From Verrucomicrobiota bacterium (GTDB lineage: Bacteria > Verrucomicrobiota > Verrucomicrobiia > Limisphaerales > UBA1096), in contig QOAX01000032.1 of assembly GCA_003972865.1 (NCBI GenBank), positions 1 through 16,418 on the forward strand: a DNA stretch of 16,418 nt, read 5' to 3'. The notes beneath the pieces were generated by a model. That model did not search any database and was not told the origin of the DNA. It worked only from the letters and a program-made list of their open reading frames with translations. Shown piece after piece: positions 8,201 through 14,592 of the stretch. The position numbers and the translations under genes were made by a program. The number at the start of each line of letters is the position of its first letter. Position 1 is the first letter of the stretch.

Positions 8201-8432
8201 GCCGCTGGAGGTGGCCATCCGCGAAGGCGCTCTCACGCGGCTGCGCCCCGTGCTGATGACGGCGTTGGTTGCGTCGCTTGGTTTCCTGCCGATGGCCTTG
8301 GCCACCGGCACCGGTGCGGAGGTGCAGCGTCCACTGGCCACCGTCGTGATCGGCGGCATCCTCACCGCCACCGCGCTAACGCTGGTGGTGCTGCCGGCCC
8401 TGTGTCAGCGAGTGCTGAAGGAGAATCCGTGA
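5265..8432 (+). CDS. czcA: Heavy-metal efflux RND transporter, CzcA-like (HME family)
   Basis: This is a full-length 1055-residue inner-membrane proton antiporter. It has the HME opening (TM1 near residues 14-35, then LPIDAVPDITNKQVQIN), two large periplasmic loops, and twelve expected membrane segments (clusters around 360-520 and 890-1045). The TM4 motif DFGIIIDGSVIIVEN gives D414, D420 and E427, with the same spacing as the proton-relay residues D402, D408 and E415 of Cupriavidus CzcA. In the region matching the CusA methionine triad only the first Met is kept (MRIPG); the others align with non-Met residues (SMPPSVSDTF, MRFQELIAGV). The latter string resembles CzcA. Divalent Zn/Co/Cd export is therefore more likely than Cu(I)/Ag(I), by inference. 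Its stop is 17 nt from the convergent oxidoreductase stop. Confidence 0.96.
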   Translation: MIERILKYSVERRHWVVALTLVAALFGAWSLSQLPIDAVPDITNKQVQINVEHPAFSTTDIERLVTFPLETALAGIPGLEHTRSISRNGFCQVTAVFDDAVDIYFARQQINERLTAARESLPAGIKPRMGPITTGLGEVLMWAVEFEAQALGQAGGFVTPGGERLTNNVQRLAFLRTVQDWIIRPQIKTVPLVADVDAIGGYVKQYHVLPRLGPLSAHGLTLNDLANALESNNVSLGAGYIERDGSAALVRASSRLGGSAAIADVVVKQIDGTPIRIGDVAEVALGGEMRLGSASIDGREAVVGTVMMLTGSNSRAVARAAGEKLAEVQRSLPPGVTVRPVLDRSRLVNATIDTVAHNLFYGAALVIAVLFGLLGNLRAAFLTALAIPLSMLLAAAGMHRAGISGNLMSLGAIDFGIIIDGSVIIVENCLRRLAGRQRELGRLLTLGERLDVVRVASYEVRRPFVFGVAIITVVYLPILALTGIEGKLFHPMALTVIFALAGAFVLSLTFVPAMVALTIRGRVAESDNALMRTARRGYAPVLEIALRRRGVVLGAAAAMLLGAGVLFANLGQVFVPQLDEGDIAMHAMRIPGTGIEQSTRMQLEVERAVAKLPEVELVFSKTGTADLAADSMPPSVSDTFIIFKPRAKWPEPRLAKRAIELKVSAAVRDLVGNKYEFSQPIKMRFQELIAGVRGDLAVKVFGENPGELRRTAEKIAAVMRGVPGAVDVKVEQTTGMPELTVRPKLGMLARYGLDAADVVESVNIAIGGRVAGQVFDGDRRFDIVVRLPETKRQQASTLAELPILLPSDGDENAAFPPVLPLGELAAVVQTEGPFQVSRENSKRRVVAQCNVRGRDLAGFVSEVRERVNSDVKLPAGAWLDWGGQFENLTAARQRLAIVVPACFALIFLLLHAAFGAVRPALLVFTAVPLALTGGVAALWLRGLPFSISAAVGFIALSGVAVLNGLVLVTFINQLREQGRPLEVAIREGALTRLRPVLMTALVASLGFLPMALATGTGAEVQRPLATVVIGGILTATALTLVVLPALCQRVLKENP

Positions 8433-8449
8433 AATTAGTGTCGAAAAAA

Positions 8450-9484
8450 TCAGTCGAGTTTTACGGCTTGCCCGGTTAGGGCGGATTGCTCCTCGGCGGC
8501 GCAGATTTCCACCGTGCTGAGGCCGTCAGCCGCAGAGACACTGGGCGCTTGGTCGGAGCGAATACTGTCAATGAAGTGGGCCAGCTCGCCGGCGTAACCA
8601 TCCGTGCCTTCGCACTCGATGACCTGTATTTCCTTGCCCTCCTCGAACAGCCGCAGCGGCTCGTCTTCGCGGCCGATGTCGTAGTCAGCGGTGGCCCGCT
8701 CGAAGATGACGCGGTACGACATGTTGAAGCCCCAGCCGGGTGTCATCGCCCAGCTTCCCTCGGCGCTGACCTTGGCGCCGCACTCGACCTCGTACTGCGT
8801 CAGCACATGGTCGATGGCGCCGCTGACCTTGGTGAAGCCGGTCGAGTAAACCGACTTTGGCTTGCCGAAGAGATGTTGCACGAAGTCGGTGTCGTGTACG
8901 TGCAGGTCGAACAGCGCGCCGCCGGAGGTTTTGCCGTCGAAGTAGACGGCCTGCCCCCAGGCCGGCGGCTCTGCGATTCGCTGAAAATGGGCACCGAGCA
9001 CCTTGCCGTAGCGGCCGCTGTCAACCGCCTCCTTGACCCAGGCCCATTGCGGCCAAAAGCGCAGGCACATGGCCACCATGAAATGGCCCTTGGCCTGTGC
9101 GGTGGCCTCGGCGATCTCCCTGGCCTCGGCGACGGTTCGGGCGAGGGGCTTTTCGCAGATCACATGTTTGCCCGAGGCGAGTGCCGGCTTGGCCATGCGC
9201 AGGTGTGTGCGCGTGGGTGTGCAGATGTCGATGACATCGATCGACTTGTCGGCGAGGAGCTCGTTGAAATCCTGATAGGCCTTGACCTGTGACATGTCGA
9301 GCTTGACCGGGTCACCGGAGTCGATGTTGCCGAGCACGTCGCTGAAGTCGCCATTGAGCCGATTGGGGTCGAGGTCGCAGATCGCGCCGATGGTTACGCC
9401 GCCAACCTCGCGGTAGGCGCGAATATGCATCGCGGCCATGAAGCCAAGCCCGACGATGCCGATGTTGATGTTGTCCCTGGCCAT
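8450..9484 (-). CDS. Gfo/Idh/MocA-family NAD(P)-dependent oxidoreductase
   Basis: This 344-residue protein starts at the ATG at 9482-9484 (MARDNINIGIVGLGFMA). The frame stays open 20 codons further upstream, but that stretch overlaps the end of the isomerase gene and looks nothing like the family. A Rossmann nucleotide-binding motif (IGIVGLGFMAAMH, residues 8-20) is followed by CDLDP, the ICTPTRTH strand, and the family signature CEKPLA (E111-K112-P113), whose Lys is catalytic. The second domain contains GGALFDLHVHDTD (residues 188-200), equivalent to the DxGxHxxD motif, with D193 and the putative catalytic H197. Relatives oxidise or reduce sugars, inositols or sugar acids. The isomerase gene lies 4 nt upstream, a common pairing for catabolism of unusual sugars. 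The substrate is unknown. Confidence 0.92.
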   Translation of the reverse strand: MARDNINIGIVGLGFMAAMHIRAYREVGGVTIGAICDLDPNRLNGDFSDVLGNIDSGDPVKLDMSQVKAYQDFNELLADKSIDVIDICTPTRTHLRMAKPALASGKHVICEKPLARTVAEAREIAEATAQAKGHFMVAMCLRFWPQWAWVKEAVDSGRYGKVLGAHFQRIAEPPAWGQAVYFDGKTSGGALFDLHVHDTDFVQHLFGKPKSVYSTGFTKVSGAIDHVLTQYEVECGAKVSAEGSWAMTPGWGFNMSYRVIFERATADYDIGREDEPLRLFEEGKEIQVIECEGTDGYAGELAHFIDSIRSDQAPSVSAADGLSTVEICAAEEQSALTGQAVKLD

Positions 9485-9488
9485 GTTG

Positions 9489-10316
9489 CTAAAGTTGGGT
9501 GACGAATTCGCGGGCGGTGCGGATGTCGGCCACGCGCTGGTCATCGGCTTCGCGCTCGATGCAGCAGTCGCCCTCGAAACCGACCTTGGCCAGGGTCGAG
9601 AAGAATGCCGGCCAATCGACCTCGCCGGTGCCGACGGTGACTTCCGTGCCCCATGTGCCGGACTCCTTTGTCATCGTGGCGTCCTTTATGTGGCACTGCT
9701 TGAGGTACGGGGCGAGCGTCTCGAGCGCGTCAATCGGGTCGCCCTTGCCGTACAGGATCATGTTCGCCGGGTCGAAGTTGACGCCGACGCTTGGCCGGTC
9801 GAGTTTCTCGAGAAACAACCGCAGCGTGTCGGCGGTTTCCTGTCCGGTCTCGAAGCCAAGGTCGATGCCGTTGGCATCAAACACGTCGGCGATCTGCGTG
9901 ATGCGGTCCAGCAGTTTGGCAAAGCCGGGGTCACTCTCTTCGTGCGGCAGGAAGCCGGCGTGGAAGGTGACAATCTTCAGGCCAAGCCCAGCGGCGATGC
10001 CGGCGACGGCTTGGATGTTGGCCCAGTTGGCATCCCAATGTTCATCCGGCACGATGCCGCCGGTTTCTTTGATGGCGTCGAGCGACGAGTAATCTTCGCC
10101 GATGGTGCCGAACATGCCGGAAACGATTTTGATGCCTTCGGCGGCGAACAACTCGGCGGTTTTGCCCCATGCCCCGGGGTTTTCGCGGAGCGGATCGAGC
10201 GCAAGCTGGACGCGCGGGATGCCGATCGCGCCGAGATGGGCGACGAGTGCCTCGGGGGTTTCCGGTTGCAGCGACCAACTGCAAACCGCCAGCCGGGATT
10301 CGATGTCGTGTGCCAT
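9489..10316 (-). CDS. Sugar phosphate isomerase/epimerase (IolE / xylose isomerase-like TIM barrel)
   Basis: This 275-residue protein starts at the ATG at 10314-10316 (MAHDIESRLAVCSWSLQP). The frame is open 31 codons upstream, but that part is low-quality and shares the dnaX promoter region. The pattern is that of an AP-endonuclease-2-type TIM barrel with metal ligands near barrel strand ends: H119 in VTFHAG, E156 in LGFETGQE, D182 in NFDPANM, H209 in CHIKD and E254/E256 in CIERE. Members interconvert ketoses and aldoses or epimerise sugars and inosose, usually with Mn or Co. It is the first gene of a two-gene unit with the oxidoreductase (4-nt gap) and is divergent from dnaX. The precise reaction cannot be read from the sequence. 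Confidence 0.88.
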   Translation of the reverse strand: MAHDIESRLAVCSWSLQPETPEALVAHLGAIGIPRVQLALDPLRENPGAWGKTAELFAAEGIKIVSGMFGTIGEDYSSLDAIKETGGIVPDEHWDANWANIQAVAGIAAGLGLKIVTFHAGFLPHEESDPGFAKLLDRITQIADVFDANGIDLGFETGQETADTLRLFLEKLDRPSVGVNFDPANMILYGKGDPIDALETLAPYLKQCHIKDATMTKESGTWGTEVTVGTGEVDWPAFFSTLAKVGFEGDCCIEREADDQRVADIRTAREFVTQL

Positions 10317-10450
10317 TTTGTGGGGGAACGCTGAACTCGCGCTTGGCCAAGTATCCGGATTTCGCCGGGTCTGACAAGTTTTTGCTGCCAGGCGCCTGGG
10401 CAAGCGCATTGCGCTTTTCTGGGCCGGGCCAAGCGGTTAGGCTACCGCCG
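10317..10450. promoter_or_regulatory. Divergent intergenic region isomerase / dnaX, rich in palindromes
   Basis: This 134-nt gap should hold promoters for the isomerase operon (minus) and dnaX (plus); no convincing -35/-10 pair was found for either. It does hold three palindromic elements. GCTTGGCCAA at 10341-10350 is the only intergenic copy of the dispersed palindrome. CCAGGCGCCTGG at 10388-10399 is a perfect 12-mer. A small hairpin AAGCGC-ATT-GCGCTT lies at 10402-10416, followed by TTCT on the plus strand. Neither flanking start has a Shine-Dalgarno. Confidence 0.35.
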
Positions 10451-12145
10451 GTGTCTTACCAGGTCATAGCCCGGAAATACCGTCCGCAGCGCTTCAGCGA
10501 TGTCGTCGGCCAGGATCACGTCAGCCAGACGTTGGCCAACGCCATCCGTGGTGAGCGAATCGCGCACGCCTATCTGTTCTGCGGGCCAAGGGGAACCGGC
10601 AAGACGACCTTGGCGCGGATTTTTGCCAAGTGCCTCAACTGCACCGACGGGCCGAAGGTCGATTTTTCCGATGACGATTCGAAGTGCGACGAGATCGCCG
10701 AGGGCCGCTCGATCGACGTGCTGGAGATCGACGGCGCCAGCAACAACGGCGTCGAGCAGGTGCGTGAGTTGCGCGAGACCTGTGTGTACGCGCCGGCCTC
10801 GTCGAAGTTCAAGATCTACATCATCGACGAGGTGCACATGCTCACCACGGCGGCGTTCAATGCCCTGCTCAAGACGCTCGAGGAGCCGCCGGCGCACGTG
10901 AAGTTCATGTTCGCCACCACCGAGCCGGAGAAGGTGCTGCCGACAATCATGTCCCGCTGCCAACGCTTCGATCTCCGGCGCATCCCGGTGAATCTCATCG
11001 CCGGGCATCTCAAGTATATCTGCGGCGAGGAAAAGGTGACGATCGACGAGGGGGCGCTGTTCGCCATCGCGCGCGGCGCGGAAGGCTGCATGCGCGACGC
11101 CGAGTCGGCGCTCGACCAGCTCATCAGTTTTTGCGGCGAGAACATCACAGAGCCGGATGTGCTGTCGATGTTCGGGCTGACGGCGCAGGGCCAGTTGTTT
11201 GCGCTTGCGGAGTCCGTCCTCAACGGCGACTCGACTCGGACGCTGACCGAGCTCAACGCCCTCGCCAATCAGGGCAAGGACCTCGGTCGGCTGGTCGGTG
11301 ACCTGTTGACGCACATCCGCAACCGCCTCGTGTTCGTCGTGTCAAAGGGCGATCTCTCGCTGCTCGAGATAAGCGAAGCCGAGGCCGCCGCCCTCCAGGC
11401 CGGGGCCAAGTTGGCCGACGAACAAGCCTTGGCACGGGTGCTGGATGTGCTGACTGATTGCGAGGGCCGTCTGCGCCTGGCCACGTCAAAAAAGATTTTG
11501 ATCGAAGTGTCACTGCTCAAGGCGGCGCAGGCCAAGTCGGCACTGGGCATCGACGAGGTGCTTGGCCAACTGCAAAAACTGCGAGACAACGAGCCGCCAT
11601 CCGCAGGCCAAGCGCCCGCCGGCGCGCCGAAACCGGCACCCGAGCCAAGCGCACCGGCCAAGCCGACCCCTAAGGCCGCGCCACCGCCGACTGTTGACAA
11701 GCCGGCGGAGGCGGTCGATTTGCAGGCGATTTGGTTGCGGCTCGTTTCGGCTGCGAGCAAGGCCAGCCCGTTCATGCAGACCTACTTTCAACAGGCGCAC
11801 GCTGTGTCATTTTCAAAAGGCATCTTTGTAATCGGCGTCACCGAGGAGCACCTCGCGTTGGTGGACAACCAGCGGAACCACGAGATGCTTGCGGAACAAC
11901 TCGCCGCGCTTGGCCATGCGGATGTGCAGTTCCGTTTCACCAGCGAGCCTCTTCCCGAAGGCCGGGCACCGGCCCCCGCGCTCGAGCCGATCGACGAACC
12001 GCAGGCTGCGAGCCGCGCGAAGCCGGGGAAGACCACGGCTACTCCCCAGCCGGAGAAGATCAACCCGGAGGAATTCAAAAACGATCCACTCATTCAAAAG
12101 GCGCTGGAACTGTTCCGAGGCCGAATCGTCGAGGTGCGGAAGTGA
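10451..12145 (+). CDS. dnaX: DNA polymerase III subunit gamma/tau
   Basis: This is the clamp-loader ATPase, 564 residues from the GTG at 10451 (VSYQVIARKYRPQRFSDVVGQ, the canonical opening). An in-frame start at 10169 would add 94 residues of antisense isomerase code and is rejected. Walker A is GPRGTGKTT (45-53), Walker B is IIDEVHML (124-131), and the SRC motif is in TIMSRCQRF. The zinc module between them keeps only C64 and C79 of the four E. coli ligands (S73 and D76 replace the others), with an extra C61. Domain III runs to about residue 360. It is followed by a Pro/Ala-rich linker (about 375-420) and a C-terminal tau-like region. An in-frame A_AAA_AAG heptamer lies at 11488-11494. ybaB follows after 15 nt. 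Confidence 0.97.
   Translation: MSYQVIARKYRPQRFSDVVGQDHVSQTLANAIRGERIAHAYLFCGPRGTGKTTLARIFAKCLNCTDGPKVDFSDDDSKCDEIAEGRSIDVLEIDGASNNGVEQVRELRETCVYAPASSKFKIYIIDEVHMLTTAAFNALLKTLEEPPAHVKFMFATTEPEKVLPTIMSRCQRFDLRRIPVNLIAGHLKYICGEEKVTIDEGALFAIARGAEGCMRDAESALDQLISFCGENITEPDVLSMFGLTAQGQLFALAESVLNGDSTRTLTELNALANQGKDLGRLVGDLLTHIRNRLVFVVSKGDLSLLEISEAEAAALQAGAKLADEQALARVLDVLTDCEGRLRLATSKKILIEVSLLKAAQAKSALGIDEVLGQLQKLRDNEPPSAGQAPAGAPKPAPEPSAPAKPTPKAAPPPTVDKPAEAVDLQAIWLRLVSAASKASPFMQTYFQQAHAVSFSKGIFVIGVTEEHLALVDNQRNHEMLAEQLAALGHADVQFRFTSEPLPEGRAPAPALEPIDEPQAASRAKPGKTTATPQPEKINPEEFKNDPLIQKALELFRGRIVEVRK
11488..11494 (+). other. Candidate -1 frameshift slippery heptamer in dnaX
   Basis: The codons TCA AAA AAG (Ser-Lys-Lys, Lys348 last) place the heptamer A_AAA_AAG in exactly the phase used by E. 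coli dnaX for programmed -1 frameshifting. After a -1 slip, translation would run 59 codons to a TAA at 11671-11673, giving a protein of about 407 residues without the tau C-terminus. Against it, the site lies inside the last helix of domain III rather than beyond it, and I see no strong downstream stem-loop. A GAGGG about 22 nt upstream is rather far for a stimulatory Shine-Dalgarno. Confidence 0.3.
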
Positions 12146-12160
12146 CCCGACAATTTCAAC

Positions 12161-12481
12161 ATGGCAAGCATTGGTAAATTGATGAAACAGGCCGCCAAGA
12201 TGCAACGGCAAATGCAGGAGGCGCAGGCCCAGTTGGCCGATCAAATCGTCGAGGCCTCGAGCGGCGGCGGCGCGGTCAAGGTCACGGCCAGCTGCGACGG
12301 CGTGGTCAAGTCGATCCGGATCGACCCCGACGCCGTGGACGCGGAGGACATCTCGATGCTGGAGGACATGGTGCTCGGCGCGGTCAACCAGGCGCTCGAC
12401 AAGGGGCGCGAAACGCAGTCTGCCGAGATGGGCAAACTCACCGGCGGCATGGGCGGCGGCATGGGCCTGCCGGGGCTCTGA
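12161..12481 (+). CDS. ybaB: YbaB/EbfC family nucleoid-associated protein
   Basis: This is a 106-residue small DNA-binding protein. The opening SIGKLMKQAAKMQRQMQEAQAQL is the long N-terminal helix of the family, followed by the beta-rich core (GGGAVKVTASCDGVVKSIRIDP) and a second helix (LEDMVLGAVNQALDKG). It ends in a flexible Gly/Met-rich tail (GGMGGGMGLPGL), typical of the family. The dimer binds double-stranded DNA as a nucleoid component and is widely encoded between dnaX and recR, exactly as here (15 nt after dnaX, 9 nt before recR), so the three are very likely co-transcribed. No Shine-Dalgarno precedes the ATG. Confidence 0.96.
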   Translation: MASIGKLMKQAAKMQRQMQEAQAQLADQIVEASSGGGAVKVTASCDGVVKSIRIDPDAVDAEDISMLEDMVLGAVNQALDKGRETQSAEMGKLTGGMGGGMGLPGL

Positions 12482-12490
12482 TTTTGGCCA

Positions 12491-13099
12491 GTGACCTCGC
12501 TCCCCGAACCGCTTGCGGTGTTGGTGGCGGAACTCAACCGCCTGCCGGGCATCGGCCCGCGTTCCGCCGAGAGGCTCGCCCTTCACTTGATTCAGGCCGA
12601 CACCGCCGTGGCCAGGCGCCTGGCCAGCGTACTCGTCACCTCACGCGACAAGATCATCGAGTGCGCGCAATGCGGCGGGCTTGCCGAGAAATCGCCGTGC
12701 AGCATTTGCGCCAACCCGGCGCGCGACGAGCGAACTGTCTGCGTCGTCGAGCGCGCGGTTGATATTTTGAATGTCGAGAAGTCTGGCGCGTTCCGCGGGC
12801 ACTACCACGTGCTCGGCGGCAAAATCTCGCCGATGAACGGCATTGGCCCGGAGGAATTGCGGGTGGCACAGCTCGAGCAGCGCCTGGCCGACGGCGCGGC
12901 GGACGAGGTCATCATCGCGCTGGGCACCGACGTGGAGGGCGACGCCACCGGACACTACCTGGCCAAGCGCTTGGCCAAGCGCGGCGTGAAAGTCACCCGC
13001 ATCGCCCACGGCCTGCCGGCGGGGAGCGGGCTGGAATTCGTCGACGAGTTGACGCTGAGCCAGGCGCTCGAAGGCCGCCGCGAGCTGGACGCAAAGTAA
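12491..13099 (+). CDS. recR: Recombination mediator protein RecR
   Basis: This 202-residue protein starts at a GTG 9 nt after ybaB. The domain order is standard: a helix-hairpin-helix (LNRLPGIGPRSAERLALHL, 15-33), a C4 zinc finger with C58, C61, C70 and C73 (CAQC...CSIC), then a Toprim domain from about residue 80 (VCVVERAVDILNVEKSGAFRGHYHVLGG) and the RIAHGLPAGSGLE / LSQALEGRREL C-terminal strand and ring contacts. RecR works with RecO and RecF to load RecA on gapped DNA. Two oddities lie in the coding sequence: an 18-bp perfect palindrome at 12609-12626, and a doubled 12-bp unit at about 12959-12982 that encodes LAKRLAKR. Both read smoothly through without disrupting domains. Confidence 0.97.
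   Translation: MTSLPEPLAVLVAELNRLPGIGPRSAERLALHLIQADTAVARRLASVLVTSRDKIIECAQCGGLAEKSPCSICANPARDERTVCVVERAVDILNVEKSGAFRGHYHVLGGKISPMNGIGPEELRVAQLEQRLADGAADEVIIALGTDVEGDATGHYLAKRLAKRGVKVTRIAHGLPAGSGLEFVDELTLSQALEGRRELDAK
12609..12626. repeat. 18-bp perfect palindrome inside recR
   Basis: TGGCCAGGCGCCTGGCCA reads identically on both strands. Its central 12 bases, CCAGGCGCCTGG, recur as the perfect palindrome at 10388-10399 upstream of dnaX. It encodes VARRLAS in the helix after the RecR helix-hairpin-helix. Confidence 0.8.
12957..12982 (+). repeat. Doubled 12-bp unit of the dispersed palindrome inside recR
   Basis: Two near-identical 12-mers, CTGGCCAAGCGC and TTGGCCAAGCGC, lie head to tail and encode LAKR-LAKR. 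The second contains a full TTGGCCAA core (12971-12978). This is the only place in the window where the element is tandem. Confidence 0.75.
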
Positions 13100-13102
13100 T
13101 TC

Positions 13103-13708
13103 ATGAGCGAACAAAAGGTTGTTGTTTTTGACCTCGGAAAGGTGCTGGTTGACTTCGATTACAGCATCGCCATTCGCCGGTTCGCCGAGCGAAGCGAGGC
13201 CGGGCTGGAGCAAATCCAGCGCTTGGTCGACTCGCCGATCCAGATCGATTACGAGTCAGGCAAAATCACGACCGACGAATTTTATGCGGCGATCCGCGAT
13301 GGGGCCGGGTTTCGCGGCGACCGCGCGGAGTTTGTCAGCATCTTCGCCGATATTTTTTCGCCGATGGAAACGATAATCGAGTTTTTCGAGCGACTGAAAC
13401 CAGTCGGTATCCCGACCTGCGTTTTTTCCAACACCAACGAAATTGCGATCGGACACATCCGCGAAGGGTTTCCGTTTTACAGTCTGTTTGACAATTACGT
13501 GTTGTCGTTCGAGGAAGGCGGCATGAAGCCGGACGAGGCGATTTACGACGTGGTCGAGCAGCGCACCGGCGAGAGCGGTGCGGCCATCCTCTACATCGAC
13601 GACCGCCCGGAAAACATCGAGATCGGCAGGGGCAGGGGATGGCAAACGATCCTGCAGGACGGCGAGGCCGCCTCGGTGGCGCGGGCCGAGTCGCTGCTTG
13701 GGATTTAA
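13103..13708 (+). CDS. HAD-superfamily phosphatase, YihX-like
   Basis: This 201-residue protein starts 3 nt after recR. Motif I is VVFDLGKVLVDFD with nucleophile D10. As in E. coli YihX (FDLGNVIVD, from memory), the usual second Asp is replaced in a DLG motif. Motif II is SNTN (S109), motif III is the Lys of GMKPDEAIY (K142), and motif IV is the acidic pair of YIDDRPENIE (D166/D167). The cap is small and helical (about 20-90). YihX dephosphorylates alpha-D-glucose 1-phosphate, so a sugar-phosphate phosphatase role is likely, though substrate range in this family is broad. It probably rides on the dnaX-ybaB-recR transcript. Its TAA overlaps the stop of the convergent ROK gene within one TTAA. 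Confidence 0.9.
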   Translation: MSEQKVVVFDLGKVLVDFDYSIAIRRFAERSEAGLEQIQRLVDSPIQIDYESGKITTDEFYAAIRDGAGFRGDRAEFVSIFADIFSPMETIIEFFERLKPVGIPTCVFSNTNEIAIGHIREGFPFYSLFDNYVLSFEEGGMKPDEAIYDVVEQRTGESGAAILYIDDRPENIEIGRGRGWQTILQDGEAASVARAESLLGI

Positions 13709-14592
13709 GCGTTCAGCGCGTTGGCGGCGGCTCCGTAGGCACCGGCGAGGTCGCCCAGTTGCGCGGGCAGCAGCTTAATCTCGTAGTCGTCGGTCTTCCA
13801 GAGCAGTGGGTCGAGGTACTCTCGCAGCGGCACGAAAAGCCGGTCGCCGGCCTTGGCAATTCCGCCGCCGAGGATGACCGCTTCCGGGTCGAGGATGTTT
13901 GAGAACGAACAGATCGCCGTGGCCAGTCCCTTGATCGACTTGAGCCAGATTTTCTCCGCCTCGTCGTCGCCGTTCTCAATCGCCTCCATCATTTCCCCTG
14001 TGTGGGTGAAACGGCCGTTGGATCGCTCCTGGATGGTGCAGTTGCCAATCGCCAACTCGAGGCTGCTCGGGCATCCGCAATCGTCCGGCGGGCCGTCCGG
14101 GCCAAGGCTGGTGTGGGCAAAGTGACCGGCTTTGCCGGTGCGCCCGCGTAGCAGCTTGCCCTCGACGAGCGCCGCGCCGCCAACGCCCGTGCCGAGCGTC
14201 AGCAGGATGACGGTCTGGAATCCCTTCGCCGCCCCGAGCCAAGCTTCGCCGAGGAGGGCGGCGTGGCCGTCGTTCAACACCGGGATCGCCTTGTCGAAAT
14301 CAAAAAACTTTTGCCAATTCAAGCCGACAAGACCCTCGAGCCGTACCGGCATGTGTGTGATGCAACTGCCGTCCGGCGCCGCCAGCCCCGGCGCCGAAAA
14401 ACCCATGTTGTCCGGCTTGCCGTCCTGATCCTTCTCGATTGATTGAACGAGTTCACGGAGGCGATTGGCCCATTCCATATCCGCATCGGCGTCGAAGGGT
14501 AGATTGTGCTTGGTCAACGTTTTGCCGTCCGGCGTGACGGCGACTGCCTTGACGCATGAGCCGCCGAGGTCGATCCCGATTGTGTAACTCAT
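13705..14592 (-). CDS. ROK-family sugar kinase, glucokinase-like
   Basis: This is a 295-residue cytoplasmic kinase, normal length for ROK glucokinases. It shows the phosphate-binding loop DLGGSCVK (8-15), the catalytic Asp in VLNDGHAALLGE (D108), the LGTGVGG loop (133-139) and GH (156-157) of the ROK signature. The metal-binding motif is degenerate: CGCPSSLE at 172-179 keeps two Cys but has Ser where the CxCGxxGCxE consensus has the third Cys, and it is two residues shorter. A C-terminal ILGGGIAKAG follows. There is no N-terminal helix-turn-helix, so this is an enzyme rather than a ROK repressor. Its ATG overlaps the SDR stop as ATGA, showing tight coupling. The substrate is probably a hexose, not determinable further. 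Confidence 0.92.
   Translation of the reverse strand: MSYTIGIDLGGSCVKAVAVTPDGKTLTKHNLPFDADADMEWANRLRELVQSIEKDQDGKPDNMGFSAPGLAAPDGSCITHMPVRLEGLVGLNWQKFFDFDKAIPVLNDGHAALLGEAWLGAAKGFQTVILLTLGTGVGGAALVEGKLLRGRTGKAGHFAHTSLGPDGPPDDCGCPSSLELAIGNCTIQERSNGRFTHTGEMMEAIENGDDEAEKIWLKSIKGLATAICSFSNILDPEAVILGGGIAKAGDRLFVPLREYLDPLLWKTDDYEIKLLPAQLGDLAGAYGAAANALNA

Noticed and set aside
10402..10420. Intrinsic terminator upstream of dnaX
   Set aside because: The 6-bp hairpin with a 3-nt loop and short T-run lies downstream of no plus-strand gene, so there is nothing for it to terminate; it may be a leader hairpin or chance.
10169..10450. N-terminal extension of dnaX by 94 codons
   Set aside because: The extension overlaps the isomerase gene antisense, is unlike any DnaX, and the canonical opening starts at the GTG at 10451.
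10442..11314. Minus-strand ORF of 290 codons
   Set aside because: Antisense to the conserved ATPase part of dnaX.
11813..12586. Minus-strand ORF of 257 codons
   Set aside because: Antisense to the end of dnaX, ybaB and the start of recR; no motifs.
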